Part shown: in pieces, positions 41,832-51,241 of the stretch | Layout of the letters: each line of letters opens with the position of its first letter | How positions within the stretch are numbered: the first letter of the stretch is position 1 | Assembly (NCBI GenBank): GCA_002381695.1 | Contig: DFXM01000047.1 | Location: forward strand, 404 to 54,095 | Direction: 5' to 3' | DNA length: 53,692 nt | Origin: Clostridium sp. UBA4108 | GTDB taxonomy: Bacteria > Bacillota > Clostridia > Clostridiales > Clostridiaceae | Made by a program: the position numbers and the translations under genes | Notes under the pieces: model-generated | What the model saw: only the letters and a program-made list of their open reading frames with translations | Told to the model about the DNA's origin: nothing | The model's database searches: none

Positions 41832-42746
41832 ATGGCAAAAAAATATTATGCAATAAAAAAAGGTTATGATTTTAATAACAATATTGTAATGGAAAATGTT
41901 ATAGTTGAAAGCTGGGCTCAGTGTTTAAGTTATGTGAAGGGAGCTAGTGGAGCAGTTTATAAGAGTTTCTTATCTAAAGAGGAAGCTAAAGAATATTTAA
42001 ACACCTCTAGTAACTTAAAAAAAGGTGAACACGAATATCCATTAGATATACCACATATATATGTAGATGGTAGCTATAATGCTCGTGAAAATTTATTTGG
42101 ATATGGTTTAGTAGTGGTTTATCAGGACGTTATTATTTATGCAGAATATGGCGGGGATGAAAATCATAAGGAATCTAATCAAAGACAAGTTCAAGGTGAA
42201 TTAAAAGCATCTATTGCTGCCATGAAGTTTGCTATTGAAAATAAGTTTAAGGAAATTGTTATTTTATATGATTATGAGGGAGTATGTAGTCATGCTACTG
42301 GAGCTTGGGAAAGAAAAAATAAATTATCTGAAAGCTATTATGAACAGGTACAAGAATTTAAAAATCAGAGAGGCTTAAACGTAATATTTGTTAAGGTAGA
42401 CAGTCATACAGGAGATTTATATAACGATATGGCAGATGAATTATCTAAGGTTGGTGCTAAAGTATCATTAGAATATGTTGTAGATAAAGCCATTAATGGG
42501 AAAAAGATAAAAGTAAAAGATTGCTTAGTTAAAGAACATTTGCAGCCCATACTGAAGATGAGTACAGAGAACCTTGAAATACAGCAAAAAGAAGAAATCT
42601 ATGGTTGTAAAAATGATGATAGATATTTAAACCTCATCAAGGAATTAAAGAAGCTACATAACTTTGAACTAAGACAGAAGATTAAAAATATAGAAGATGA
42701 AGAAAAAGATAACTTTCTAGTACATCTTATAGAAAATTATCTATAA
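41832..42746 (+). CDS. Viroplasmin-RNase HI fusion
   Basis: The 304-aa protein has an N-terminal viroplasmin (cauli_VI) RNA-DNA-binding domain (1-55, KKYYAIKKGYDFNNNIV...YKSFLSKEEAKEYL), then RNase HI (about 70-215) with the acidic set IYVDGSY, QGELKAS, ILYDYEG and NDMADELSK. It removes RNA from RNA:DNA hybrids. The C-terminal 90 aa are an extra, charged helical tail. ATG has AAGGAGAG. It probably forms an operon with the DUF1232 gene. Confidence 0.93.
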   Translation: MAKKYYAIKKGYDFNNNIVMENVIVESWAQCLSYVKGASGAVYKSFLSKEEAKEYLNTSSNLKKGEHEYPLDIPHIYVDGSYNARENLFGYGLVVVYQDVIIYAEYGGDENHKESNQRQVQGELKASIAAMKFAIENKFKEIVILYDYEGVCSHATGAWERKNKLSESYYEQVQEFKNQRGLNVIFVKVDSHTGDLYNDMADELSKVGAKVSLEYVVDKAINGKKIKVKDCLVKEHLQPILKMSTENLEIQQKEEIYGCKNDDRYLNLIKELKKLHNFELRQKIKNIEDEEKDNFLVHLIENYL

Positions 42747-42812
42747 GATTGAAGAATAATAATAAATTAATTGCACATCATATAAGTAAGTAAATGAAGG
42801 GATGTGTACTAT

Positions 42813-42983
42813 ATGAAAATATTATTCAAATTGGTTACAGTTGGAACTATGGTAGCTGTTGCAGCAAACTATGTAATGCCTATGCTTGATAAAAAAACTA
42901 AAAGAAAAATGAAAAGAAGAATGAAGGATATGCAGTATATGGCGGGAGATATGATAAATAAAGCAGTTACTTCATTAAAATAG
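42813..42983 (+). CDS. Small membrane protein (56 aa), YtxH-like composition
   Basis: A hydrophobic N-terminal helix (MKILFKLVTVGTMVAVAANYV) is followed by a strongly basic helix (KKTKRKMKRRMKDMQYM) and a short amphipathic end. GAAGGGATG is about 10 bases upstream of ATG 42813. The stop codon lies inside a perfect terminator stem, which supports it as a designed monocistron. Small membrane proteins of this shape are common in spore formers. The function is unknown. Confidence 0.7.
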   Translation: MKILFKLVTVGTMVAVAANYVMPMLDKKTKRKMKRRMKDMQYMAGDMINKAVTSLK

Positions 42984-43010
42984 CTAGAGGAAACTCTAGC
43001 TATTTTAATT
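42977..43010 (+). terminator. Terminator overlapping the stop of the 42813 gene
   Basis: AAAATAGCTAGAG pairs with CTCTAGCTATTTT around a GAAA tetraloop, a 13-bp perfect stem that includes the TAG stop. Confidence 0.85.
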
Positions 43011-43142
43011 TCTAATATTAGAAAAATTAAATTTGTCTAAAAAACTATATAACATTTTGTTTATTTTGACAGTTTATGATACAATATACAATATAAATAA
43101 ACTTTTAATGAAATATTAAATATAGAGAAGAGGATGGGTTTT

Positions 43143-44453
43143 ATGAAGATTTTATCTTTGGGGGAAAAGATAAAGGAGAGACGTAGGGAGCTAGATATGA
43201 CGCTTAAAAACTTAGCTGGAGATAGAATTACCGCTGGCCAGATAAGTTTAATCGAGTCAGGAAAATCAAATCCTAGTATGGATCTTTTAGAATACTTAGC
43301 CAATACTTTAAATGTGTCTGTAGAATATCTTATGGAAACAGAAGAAACTCAAGCAAACAAAATTTGTTTATACTATGAGAAGCTATCTCAAATAAATATT
43401 CTTAGAGATGAGTTAGCAGATGCAGAGAAACATATTAATATGTCAATGGAGTACATAGAGAAATACAATTTAGAAAATAGAAGAGCTAAATATATGTATT
43501 TAAAAGCATTGATTCATGAGAAGAAAGAAGAATACAGCTTAGCTGAAGAATTACTTTTATCATCCAATGTAATTTATATGAAAAATGAGAATTATGAGGA
43601 AGTAATAAATATACTTATTCTTTTAGGGAAAATATCATTAAATCTAAATGCATATAATTCAGCTTACAGTTATTTTCAACAGGCTGAGAAGGTATTCAAT
43701 GAAGAAAGTATATTTGATGAACTCCTAATTGGAGAAATTTATTTTTACATAAGTTTATCTTTATATAGATTGGGGCTTAATGATAAATCTTTAGAGTATG
43801 TTAAATTTGTTGAAGAGAAAGTAAGATTGTTAAAAAATACTCATGATTACTCAACATGCTTTATGAATATAGCTAATGATCATTTTCAATTAGGGAAAAT
43901 GCAAGATGCTATTAAGTTTATGAAAGCAGGGTTAAAGTTATATGAAATGAAAGAGAATAATAGAAAGTATTCAAAAATACAAAATGATATCGGCTTCTTA
44001 TATTCTGAATATGGAGATATCGACAAATCTTTTGAGCATTTAGAAGAAGCAAGATGTATAAGAGAAAGAGACGAAGAGGGTCTATTAGAGACTTTGATAA
44101 ATATTTGTTATAATTATATAAAAACTAAAGATAATGACAATGCTAGAAAAACCTTAGATATTATAAAACAATGTTTGCAAAACATTAATCATGTAGATGG
44201 AAAAGATTTTTGTAATTATTATTTGCTAAAATATAAAGTGGAAATTTTAGAGAATAAGTATGATGAAGCAGAAAAAACTTTAGTGGAAACTTTAAGTTAT
44301 GCAGAAAAAATGGGATATAAAAGACAAAGTGTTAAGTTGGCAATAACTTTAGGAAAATTCCTCATGGATATAGGAAGAGAGCAGGAGGCATCTAAATACT
44401 TAAATACAAGTATTAAGATTTTATATGATATGGACAAATTGTCTGACTTTTAA
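43143..44453 (+). CDS. HTH (XRE)-TPR regulator, first of a tandem pair
   Basis: The 436-aa protein has an XRE helix-turn-helix (about 1-65, LGEKIKERRRELDMTLKNLA..ITAGQISLIESGKSNPSMDLLEYLANTL) and then repeated TPR-like helix pairs to the end (e.g. NAYNSAYSYFQQAEKVF, GDIDKSFEHLEEARCI). This matches RRNPP-like peptide-sensing regulators or Rap-like scaffolds. I take ATG 43143: AGAGAAGAGG abuts ATG 43134, so spacing favours the later one. It is followed by a paralogue. Confidence 0.88.
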   Translation: MKILSLGEKIKERRRELDMTLKNLAGDRITAGQISLIESGKSNPSMDLLEYLANTLNVSVEYLMETEETQANKICLYYEKLSQINILRDELADAEKHINMSMEYIEKYNLENRRAKYMYLKALIHEKKEEYSLAEELLLSSNVIYMKNENYEEVINILILLGKISLNLNAYNSAYSYFQQAEKVFNEESIFDELLIGEIYFYISLSLYRLGLNDKSLEYVKFVEEKVRLLKNTHDYSTCFMNIANDHFQLGKMQDAIKFMKAGLKLYEMKENNRKYSKIQNDIGFLYSEYGDIDKSFEHLEEARCIRERDEEGLLETLINICYNYIKTKDNDNARKTLDIIKQCLQNINHVDGKDFCNYYLLKYKVEILENKYDEAEKTLVETLSYAEKMGYKRQSVKLAITLGKFLMDIGREQEASKYLNTSIKILYDMDKLSDF

Positions 44454-44470
44454 TAAAGAGGGGTATAATT

Positions 44471-45730
44471 ATGGAGATATTATCGACGGGAGAAAAGATT
44501 AAAAGAATAAGGGTATATAAAGGAATGACGCTTAAAGATATTTGTGAAGATAAGATTTCTGTATCAAAAATGAGCTGCATTGAAAATAATAAAGTGGTAG
44601 CAGAAGAATGGATTTTGGAATTAGTGGCAAAAAAATTAGATTTAGATATAGAATATCTTAAGTACGGGGTAAAAGAGCAGATAGAAAGCAATATAAGTGA
44701 TTTTTCTCAAGGCAAAAACATAAATATAGAAGATATTCTTTATAATATAGATTATGCAGATAAATATAAATATTATAATTTAAGTTGTAAATTATTTCAG
44801 ATATTGTTTAAACTATATCTTTCAAAGGGGAATAAAGAAAAGCTCAGTAATATAATTCCAAGATATTATAATTCGTGCCAAAAATCTAAAGATGAACTTT
44901 TATATATAGAGTACTATATGGATATAGCAAGATATCTGTGTATTAATAAGGAGTATTTACAAGCATGTAGTTATTTTGCAACTGTAAGAAGAAAGTTAGA
45001 GGAAATTGATAAAAAACAATCTGATGAATACATAAAAGCTATTTATGATCAATGTGCTTCTTATTTTATGGGGAAAGAAATTAGTAAGGCTTGTAATATG
45101 ATACCAGATTTAATTGAAGTTCTTGAATTTGAACAATCAGATTCTACTAAAGCAGAGATATGTAAGATCATTGCACTAGTAAGTATATATTTAGATAAAG
45201 AGAGATTTTATGAATATAAAGATAAAGCTCTTTCTTTATATGGTGAAAATACCCATGAAAAGAGCAAAGCGTATTATAATTTTGGAGCATCCATGTTAGA
45301 AAATGGAATGATAGAAGATGGATTAAAATATATAAATATAGCTATTGAAGAATATCCAAAGGATGATAATGACAAATTGTGTAAATTTTACATAAATATA
45401 ATTAAGACTCTTATAGAATATGACCAATTAACCCAAGCAGAGTCTTTATCAGAAATAACAATAGATTTAGCAATAGAGATTGATAAAGTTTCTTATATCG
45501 ATAAGGCGTATTATTATAAAGCATTACTTTTAGAAAAGCAAAATAAATTTATTTTGGCAGAAACATACATTAATCTTTCTTTGGATGCACTTGTAAAATA
45601 TGGAAGTAGAGATGAAATTATTAAAAGATATTTAAGAATTGGAAATATGTATTATAAATTAGGCGAATTAAAGGATTCTATTAGATACTTTGATCTTGCT
45701 ATAAAGGAAGAGAAAGAATTTTATATGTAA
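44471..45730 (+). CDS. HTH (XRE)-TPR regulator, second of a tandem pair
   Basis: The 419-aa paralogue of the previous gene has the same layout: HTH (STGEKIKRIRVYKGMTLKDICEDKISVSKMSCIENNK) and TPR-like repeats (HEKSKAYYNFGASMLENGMIEDGLKYINIAIEEYP, GELKDSIRYFDLAI). The HTH is more diverged. It starts 17 bases after the first gene with AGAGGGG, in one operon closed by a perfect terminator. The two may respond to the same or different signals; no signal-peptide gene is adjacent. Confidence 0.88.
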   Translation: MEILSTGEKIKRIRVYKGMTLKDICEDKISVSKMSCIENNKVVAEEWILELVAKKLDLDIEYLKYGVKEQIESNISDFSQGKNINIEDILYNIDYADKYKYYNLSCKLFQILFKLYLSKGNKEKLSNIIPRYYNSCQKSKDELLYIEYYMDIARYLCINKEYLQACSYFATVRRKLEEIDKKQSDEYIKAIYDQCASYFMGKEISKACNMIPDLIEVLEFEQSDSTKAEICKIIALVSIYLDKERFYEYKDKALSLYGENTHEKSKAYYNFGASMLENGMIEDGLKYINIAIEEYPKDDNDKLCKFYINIIKTLIEYDQLTQAESLSEITIDLAIEIDKVSYIDKAYYYKALLLEKQNKFILAETYINLSLDALVKYGSRDEIIKRYLRIGNMYYKLGELKDSIRYFDLAIKEEKEFYM

Positions 45731-45738
45731 TATAATTT

Positions 45739-45768
45739 AAAACTCTAGAGATTTATCTCTAGAGTTTT
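45739..45768. terminator. Bidirectional terminator between the TPR regulators and gatD
   Basis: Perfect 13-bp arms 45739-45751 and 45756-45768 with loop TTTA lie between convergent genes. Confidence 0.9.
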
Positions 45769-45796
45769 AAATTTATTTTAATGATATTAATTAAGT

Positions 45797-46522
45797 TTAA
45801 ATTTGTGAGTATTTATTGATAATATGGTTTTTTGCTTTAAGTTCTAAGGTATCATCTAAAGGTGTCAGTGATATATCAGGGTATTTGTTATTTAAAGCTA
45901 ATGAAATTAGCCTATCTGCTAATTCTGGATTCTTAGACAAAAGACTTCCATGAAAATAAGTACAGAATGTATTTTTGTATATACATCCTTCTTTTCCATC
46001 TTCTCCATTGTTACCATAACCATGCTTTATTATTCCTAAAGGTTTTAAATCACCAGTAAAAGTTTTACCAGAATGGTTTTCAAAGCCAACATAGGTTTCC
46101 TTAAAATCTTCATTATATATGACACAATTGCCTATGAATCTTTTTTCGCATCCTTCGGTATAGATATCTAATATGCCTAATCCATCTAACTTTTCTCCTG
46201 TAGCAGTTGTATAGCTTTTCCCAAGTAACTGATATCCACCACAGATACTTAGAAACACTTTATTATTCTCTATATATTCAGAAATACTTTCTTTTTTTGT
46301 CTCAAGAATATCTTTAGAAACTATGGACTGCTCATAATCTTGACCACCACCAAAAAATACAATATCATAGTCATCTTTAATAAAATTATTACCAATGGAA
46401 ACATTAATTAAATTAACTTTAATGCCTCTACTTTCAGCTCTATGTTTAAGAATAAGAATATTTCCTATATCCCCATATACGTTCAATAGATCAGGATATA
46501 AATGACAAATGTTTAGTTCCAT
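45797..46522 (-). CDS. gatD: Lipid II glutaminamide amidotransferase subunit GatD
   Basis: This type 1 glutamine amidotransferase of the CobB/CobQ class supplies ammonia to MurT, which amidates D-Glu in lipid II. At 241 aa it has DIVFFGGGQDYEQ, catalytic Cys in VFLSICGGYQLLGKSY, and His in TYFHGSLLSKNPEL. It begins 12 bases after murT with AAGGTGG, as one operon. It is convergent with the HTH-TPR genes. Confidence 0.95.
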   Translation of the reverse strand: MELNICHLYPDLLNVYGDIGNILILKHRAESRGIKVNLINVSIGNNFIKDDYDIVFFGGGQDYEQSIVSKDILETKKESISEYIENNKVFLSICGGYQLLGKSYTTATGEKLDGLGILDIYTEGCEKRFIGNCVIYNEDFKETYVGFENHSGKTFTGDLKPLGIIKHGYGNNGEDGKEGCIYKNTFCTYFHGSLLSKNPELADRLISLALNNKYPDISLTPLDDTLELKAKNHIINKYSQI

Positions 46523-46534
46523 ACTATTACCACC

Positions 46535-47893
46535 TTACCAAATTTTATTGATATACCCTTTACTATGAAGTAGTTTTCTTAAATGCAACATAGCAGTATA
46601 GGTCACCAAAATATAAGTTGTATCTTCTTTAGAGTTAATTATGCTATTAATAAGAGTATCGTCATCTTCACATAATATAAATTTATTTGTATGTAAATTT
46701 GCAACTTTTAATCTTACTGCCATATCATAAAGTCTAATTCCGCTTATGATAATATCATTTGTATTTAAGGTGGTCAAACTTTCAAAATCAACATCCCAAA
46801 TCCAAGAAACATCAGTACCATCAGCGTAGTTATCATTAAGCATTAAAGCCAAATTAATAGGTTTATTATCTAAAAGTATAGTATTAATAGCTTGATTATA
46901 TCCAGCAGGATTTTTTACTAATATAATTTTTACTTCTTTTCCATCAATATCTAAAATCTCTTGTCTTCCAAAACTACTTTTTTGATTTGATAATGAATTT
47001 ATAATGCTATTTTCATTGATCCCTAGTTCACTTGCTACGGCAATAGCACATAAAGCATTATAAATGTTATATTCTCCAGCTTGACTAATAATATATTCTG
47101 TATTATTAATTAAAACTTCAGATCCAGAAGAAGTTAAGTTTATTATTTTATTAACAGAATATTTAAGTTCAGGTCTTTTATAATTACAGCCTTCGCAGTA
47201 ATATTTACCAAGATGATTATAAGTTATAAAGTCGTAGCTATAGGGAGTCTTGCAAAATTTACAAAATTTACTGTCCGCATTTACATTTAAAACAACATTA
47301 TCTTTTATAGGTACATTAAATCCATAATAAATAGATGAATTAGTGCAAGGCATTTTGCCTAATAAAGATTCATCACCATTGAGTATTAAAGTGGTATTAG
47401 GAGTTTTTTGAATTCCTTCTAGTATTTTATTATAAGTAGTATGTACTTCGCCATATCTGTCTAATTGATCCCTGAATAAATTTGTAACAGTAATTATATT
47501 AGGTTTTAACGAATTTGTAATAATTTGAAGATATGCTTCATCTACTTCAATAACAGCATACTTTTTTTTACGTCTCCCAGTAAATTTATAGTTGTCAATA
47601 AAGCAAGCTACTATTCCAGTATTCATATTAGCGCCGGTATTATTTGTAATTACGTCTTTTTCATCTTTTTTTAGCATGTTATATATCATGCTTGTAGTTG
47701 TAGTTTTTCCATTGGTTCCAGTAACTAGTACTACAGAATAATTTTTAGAAATAGTTGATAATATATTTTTATCTATAGCTAAAGCTATTTTACCAGGAAA
47801 ATTAGATCCACCTTTGAAAAATGCTTTAGATAAATTTAATACTATTTTTGAGGTTATTATAGAAATAAAAGAATTAATTTTAATTTTGAACAC
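46535..47893 (-). CDS. murT: Lipid II isoglutaminyl synthase subunit MurT
   Basis: This Mur-ligase-like subunit (452 aa) has ATP site VTGTNGKTTTTSM and a four-Cys zinc ribbon (CKFCKTPYSYDFITYNHLGKYYCEGC). The C-terminal DUF1727 domain has NPAGYNQAI and NDNYADGTDVSWIWDVDFE. With GatD it converts the second-position D-Glu of lipid II to D-isoGln. The start is uncertain: GTG 47893 lies only 2 bases after AAAGGA, while ATT 47884 has better spacing. Confidence 0.95.
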   Translation of the reverse strand: MFKIKINSFISIITSKIVLNLSKAFFKGGSNFPGKIALAIDKNILSTISKNYSVVLVTGTNGKTTTTSMIYNMLKKDEKDVITNNTGANMNTGIVACFIDNYKFTGRRKKKYAVIEVDEAYLQIITNSLKPNIITVTNLFRDQLDRYGEVHTTYNKILEGIQKTPNTTLILNGDESLLGKMPCTNSSIYYGFNVPIKDNVVLNVNADSKFCKFCKTPYSYDFITYNHLGKYYCEGCNYKRPELKYSVNKIINLTSSGSEVLINNTEYIISQAGEYNIYNALCAIAVASELGINENSIINSLSNQKSSFGRQEILDIDGKEVKIILVKNPAGYNQAINTILLDNKPINLALMLNDNYADGTDVSWIWDVDFESLTTLNTNDIIISGIRLYDMAVRLKVANLHTNKFILCEDDDTLINSIINSKEDTTYILVTYTAMLHLRKLLHSKGYINKIW

Positions 47894-48388
47894 ATCCTTT
47901 AAAAATACTTATCTAATTAAATATTAGATTTAACATCAAGTTTATATTATAACATATGAAAGAATTAATGGCACTAATTTCATTTATATTAACTAAGAAG
48001 CTACACATTATATATAAATGTTGTAAGAAAGTAAAATAGGTAAGGTGTGATAAGAGTTATATTACTATGAAAATATTTCCTTTTATTATAAAATTATAGG
48101 TGAATTTTTAAAATAAAGATGAATAGTTAAGATAAATTTAATTATATGAATTAATTAGAATAGAATCATATAATACATAAAAACAATATATGTGCTACAC
48201 TAAATATGATAATGAATGATTTTGAATATTATATTGCAATTTCACTTTCATATAGAGAATTTATACATAAATAATAAAATTTTTCTTGCATTTTTTTTAA
48301 TATGTAGTATCATAATATTGTAGATATCTTAATATATTATTAAAAATGAGAATAAATAATATTGGATAATTGAGCTGGGGGTAGAGAA
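47894..48388. other. Divergent intergenic region between murT and pckA
   Basis: About 495 bases without a supported gene. It is AT-rich, with only very short frames and no convincing ribosome site except the pckA one at its end. TTGCAT (48286-48291) and CATAAT (48311-48316) form only a weak promoter (19-base spacing). No cre box or riboswitch was recognised. Confidence 0.5.
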
Positions 48389-49957
48389 ATGAGCTTAGAT
48401 TTAAATTATTTAAAGATTAATACAACAAATGAGGTGTACAGAAACTTAAATAGTGCAGCACTTATATCGCATGCATTAAAAAGATCAGAAGGTACGTTGG
48501 CCGATAGTGGAGCATTAGTAGTCCAAACTGGAAAATATACAGGAAGATCACCTAAGGATAGATTTATTGTTAAGCAAAAAAACATAGAAGATCTAATAAA
48601 TTGGGGAGACGTTAATTTACCTATTGATGAAGAGGTTTTCAATAGCTTGTACTCAAAAGTTACAAAATATCTTTCAGATAAAGAATTGTTTGTTTTTGAT
48701 GGGTATGTAGGGGCTATGAAAGAATACAAAATGAACATAAGAGTTATAAATGAATATGCTTCAGAGGCACTTATGTCAACGCAATTATTTAGAAGGTTTA
48801 AAGAGGAAGAATTAAAAGGCTTTGAACCAGAATTTAATGTGGTAGTTGCACCAGGATTTAAAGCTAATGGAAAAGAAGATGGTGTAAATTCAGAGGCATT
48901 TATAATAATAAATTTTGATAAAAAAATTGTTCTTATTGGGGGAACTCAATATTCAGGAGAAATAAAAAAATCAATCTTCTCTATAATGAACTTTTTATTG
49001 CCGCTAAAGGGAGTATTCCCAATGCATTGTTCAGCTAATATAGGAGAGAATGGAGATACTGCTGTATTTTTTGGCTTATCAGGAACAGGAAAGACTACAT
49101 TATCTGCCGATCCAGATAGAAAATTAATTGGTGATGATGAACATGGTTGGTGTGATACAGGAGTATTTAACTTTGAAGGTGGATGTTATGCCAAAACTAT
49201 AAATTTAGATAGAGAAAAAGAGAAGCAAATATATGATGCATTGAAATTTGGTGCCCTTTTAGAAAATGTAATATTAGATGAAAATAACAAACCTATATTT
49301 GAAGATGGGTCACTAACAGAAAATACTAGAGGTGCATATCCAGTGGAATATATTGAAAATGCGGAATTAGGTGGAATTGGTGGACATCCTAATACTATTA
49401 TTTTCTTAACTGCGGACGCATTTGGTGTAATTCCTCCAATATCTAAACTTACAAAGGAAAGTGCTATGTATCACTTTATGTCAGGATACACAAGTAAACT
49501 AGCAGGCACAGAAAGAGGTATTACGGAGCCAAAAGCTACATTCTCTGCTTGTTTTGGTGAACCATTTATGTTAATGAAACCAGCAGTTTATGCTAAGTTG
49601 TTGGGTGAGAAAATTTTAAAACATAATACAGAGGTATATTTAGTAAACACTGGATGGTCAGGTGGAGAATATGGTGTTGGAAAACGAATGAATCTAACAT
49701 ATACAAGAGCCATGGTTAAAGCTGCCATAGAGGGTCAATTAAGAAATGCTGAATTTGAAAAAGATAATAAATTTAATATGCTTATGCCTAAGAGTGTTCC
49801 AGGAGTGCCAAGTGAAATTTTAAATCCAAGAAATACTTGGGCAAATAAAGAAGCTTATGATGTTAAATCTGCAGAACTTATTAGACAGTTTAATATTAAC
49901 TTTAAAAAGTTTAAAGAAGTAACTTCAGATATATTAGATGCCGCTCCAAGAGAGTAG
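48389..49957 (+). CDS. pckA: Phosphoenolpyruvate carboxykinase (ATP)
   Basis: This enzyme interconverts oxaloacetate + ATP with PEP + CO2 + ADP; in anaerobes it can run toward oxaloacetate. At 522 aa it has RSPKDRFIV, the kinase P-loop GLSGTGKTTLSADP, metal/OAA-binding GDDEHGW, NTRGAYPVEYI, and TGWSGGEYGVGKRM. The ATG has CTGGGGGTAG. It is monocistronic with a strong terminator. Confidence 0.98.
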   Translation: MSLDLNYLKINTTNEVYRNLNSAALISHALKRSEGTLADSGALVVQTGKYTGRSPKDRFIVKQKNIEDLINWGDVNLPIDEEVFNSLYSKVTKYLSDKELFVFDGYVGAMKEYKMNIRVINEYASEALMSTQLFRRFKEEELKGFEPEFNVVVAPGFKANGKEDGVNSEAFIIINFDKKIVLIGGTQYSGEIKKSIFSIMNFLLPLKGVFPMHCSANIGENGDTAVFFGLSGTGKTTLSADPDRKLIGDDEHGWCDTGVFNFEGGCYAKTINLDREKEKQIYDALKFGALLENVILDENNKPIFEDGSLTENTRGAYPVEYIENAELGGIGGHPNTIIFLTADAFGVIPPISKLTKESAMYHFMSGYTSKLAGTERGITEPKATFSACFGEPFMLMKPAVYAKLLGEKILKHNTEVYLVNTGWSGGEYGVGKRMNLTYTRAMVKAAIEGQLRNAEFEKDNKFNMLMPKSVPGVPSEILNPRNTWANKEAYDVKSAELIRQFNINFKKFKEVTSDILDAAPRE

Positions 49958-49979
49958 AATATAAGGCTAGGAATAGTAA

Positions 49980-50020
49980 AGGACTATGTCAAAATAATAA
50001 TTTTGACATAGTCCTCTTAT
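49980..50020 (+). terminator. Terminator after pckA
   Basis: A perfect 16-bp stem (49980-49995 with 50000-50015) with loop AATA is followed by CTTATTT. Confidence 0.85.
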
Positions 50021-50117
50021 TTCCTTAATTTATTATAATTTGCATATAAAGCTTAATTTATATATAATTACATAAGAATAGTTTGTAAATTTGAATAATA
50101 TCAAGGAGAGATGGAAT

Positions 50118-51224
50118 GTGAAAAAATCTAAAGTGTTTAGTGTTCTTATAGGTATTATTATATTAGTAGTGGCAGTATACTTATTTATGAATAATAGAGG
50201 AGAAGTTTCAATAAATGAAGACTTAAATGTAGTAGTGGAGAAATGGGAAAATATATATGAAGGTAATAATATTCATTTTTACTACATAGATTCTAGTAAA
50301 CCTGAAATTAAGAATCTAAAAAATAAATATGAATTTGATAGAATGACAAATAAAGCTGAGGATGAAATATCAAAAACTATGATCTTATCTGGTTGGTTAA
50401 ATAGCAGAAGTAAACCTAAAGTATCGGCTATGGATAGTAAAAAAACTGCAGAAGAGATTATTTTACAATTAGAAACTAATGAAGTTATTTCTCAAAAGGA
50501 CTACAATTCAGTATTGGAAGAGGCTTTGGCGACTATAGGAATCATCAGTAGAAGTGGTGAATTAAGAGGTGAAAATGTTTATGGTATCATCGAAATATGG
50601 AGTGAAAGATATAATAAATGGGTGGCTATAGATGGTATGAATGAAAGCTATTTTACTATTGATGATGTACCATTATCGGCAGTGGAATTAGTTGAGTGTA
50701 ATATATCTAAGGTTATATTGCCAAATGGCGAAAATAAAATTAAGAATAAAAGTAAATATTTTAAAGAATTAAGCAAAAGTATTAAAGCTTATACAATAAA
50801 GATAGATAATAGTAAATATACAGATATGAAGAGTAATTCTAATATAACATATGTTAAGGATATACAATTTACTCAGTTGGAAACTAAGGAAGGATATATT
50901 CAACCTACGATTTTTGTCAATAAATCAGATGTATTTGAATTAAATCCAACAGTGTCATATAAAAATGAGGAAACGGATACTATGCCTACACTTATATTTG
51001 CTAAAAAAAACATAAAAGAAGATGGGGATAATTATAAAAAGTTTTCCATTGGAGCATTTCAAAATAGTATTATGATTGATGAATTTTATTTAAGTATAAA
51101 TGATGAACCATATATTAAAGTAGAAACCTATTATGATATAGCTTTACAAGGCGGTAATAATGTTATTAAATTATCTTTAGACGGAAAAAATGCAGTAAGA
51201 ACAGTAGAAATTAAAAAGAAATAA
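50118..51224 (+). CDS. Membrane-anchored transglutaminase-like protein
   Basis: The 368-aa protein has a basic tip, one hydrophobic anchor (KVFSVLIGIIILVVAVYLFM) and an outer domain. The middle part (VLEEALATIGIISRSGELRGENVYGIIEIWSERYNKWVAIDGMNESYF) follows the shape of transglutaminase-like proteins, but the position of the usual catalytic Cys holds none and the His of the H-x-W motif is not visible. It is likely a non-catalytic member. I choose GTG 50118, 7 bases after AAGGAGAG; the frame opens from TTG 50091. uppP follows 17 bases later. Confidence 0.65.
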   Translation: MKKSKVFSVLIGIIILVVAVYLFMNNRGEVSINEDLNVVVEKWENIYEGNNIHFYYIDSSKPEIKNLKNKYEFDRMTNKAEDEISKTMILSGWLNSRSKPKVSAMDSKKTAEEIILQLETNEVISQKDYNSVLEEALATIGIISRSGELRGENVYGIIEIWSERYNKWVAIDGMNESYFTIDDVPLSAVELVECNISKVILPNGENKIKNKSKYFKELSKSIKAYTIKIDNSKYTDMKSNSNITYVKDIQFTQLETKEGYIQPTIFVNKSDVFELNPTVSYKNEETDTMPTLIFAKKNIKEDGDNYKKFSIGAFQNSIMIDEFYLSINDEPYIKVETYYDIALQGGNNVIKLSLDGKNAVRTVEIKKK

Positions 51225-51241
51225 GAAAGAGGTATTTATAC

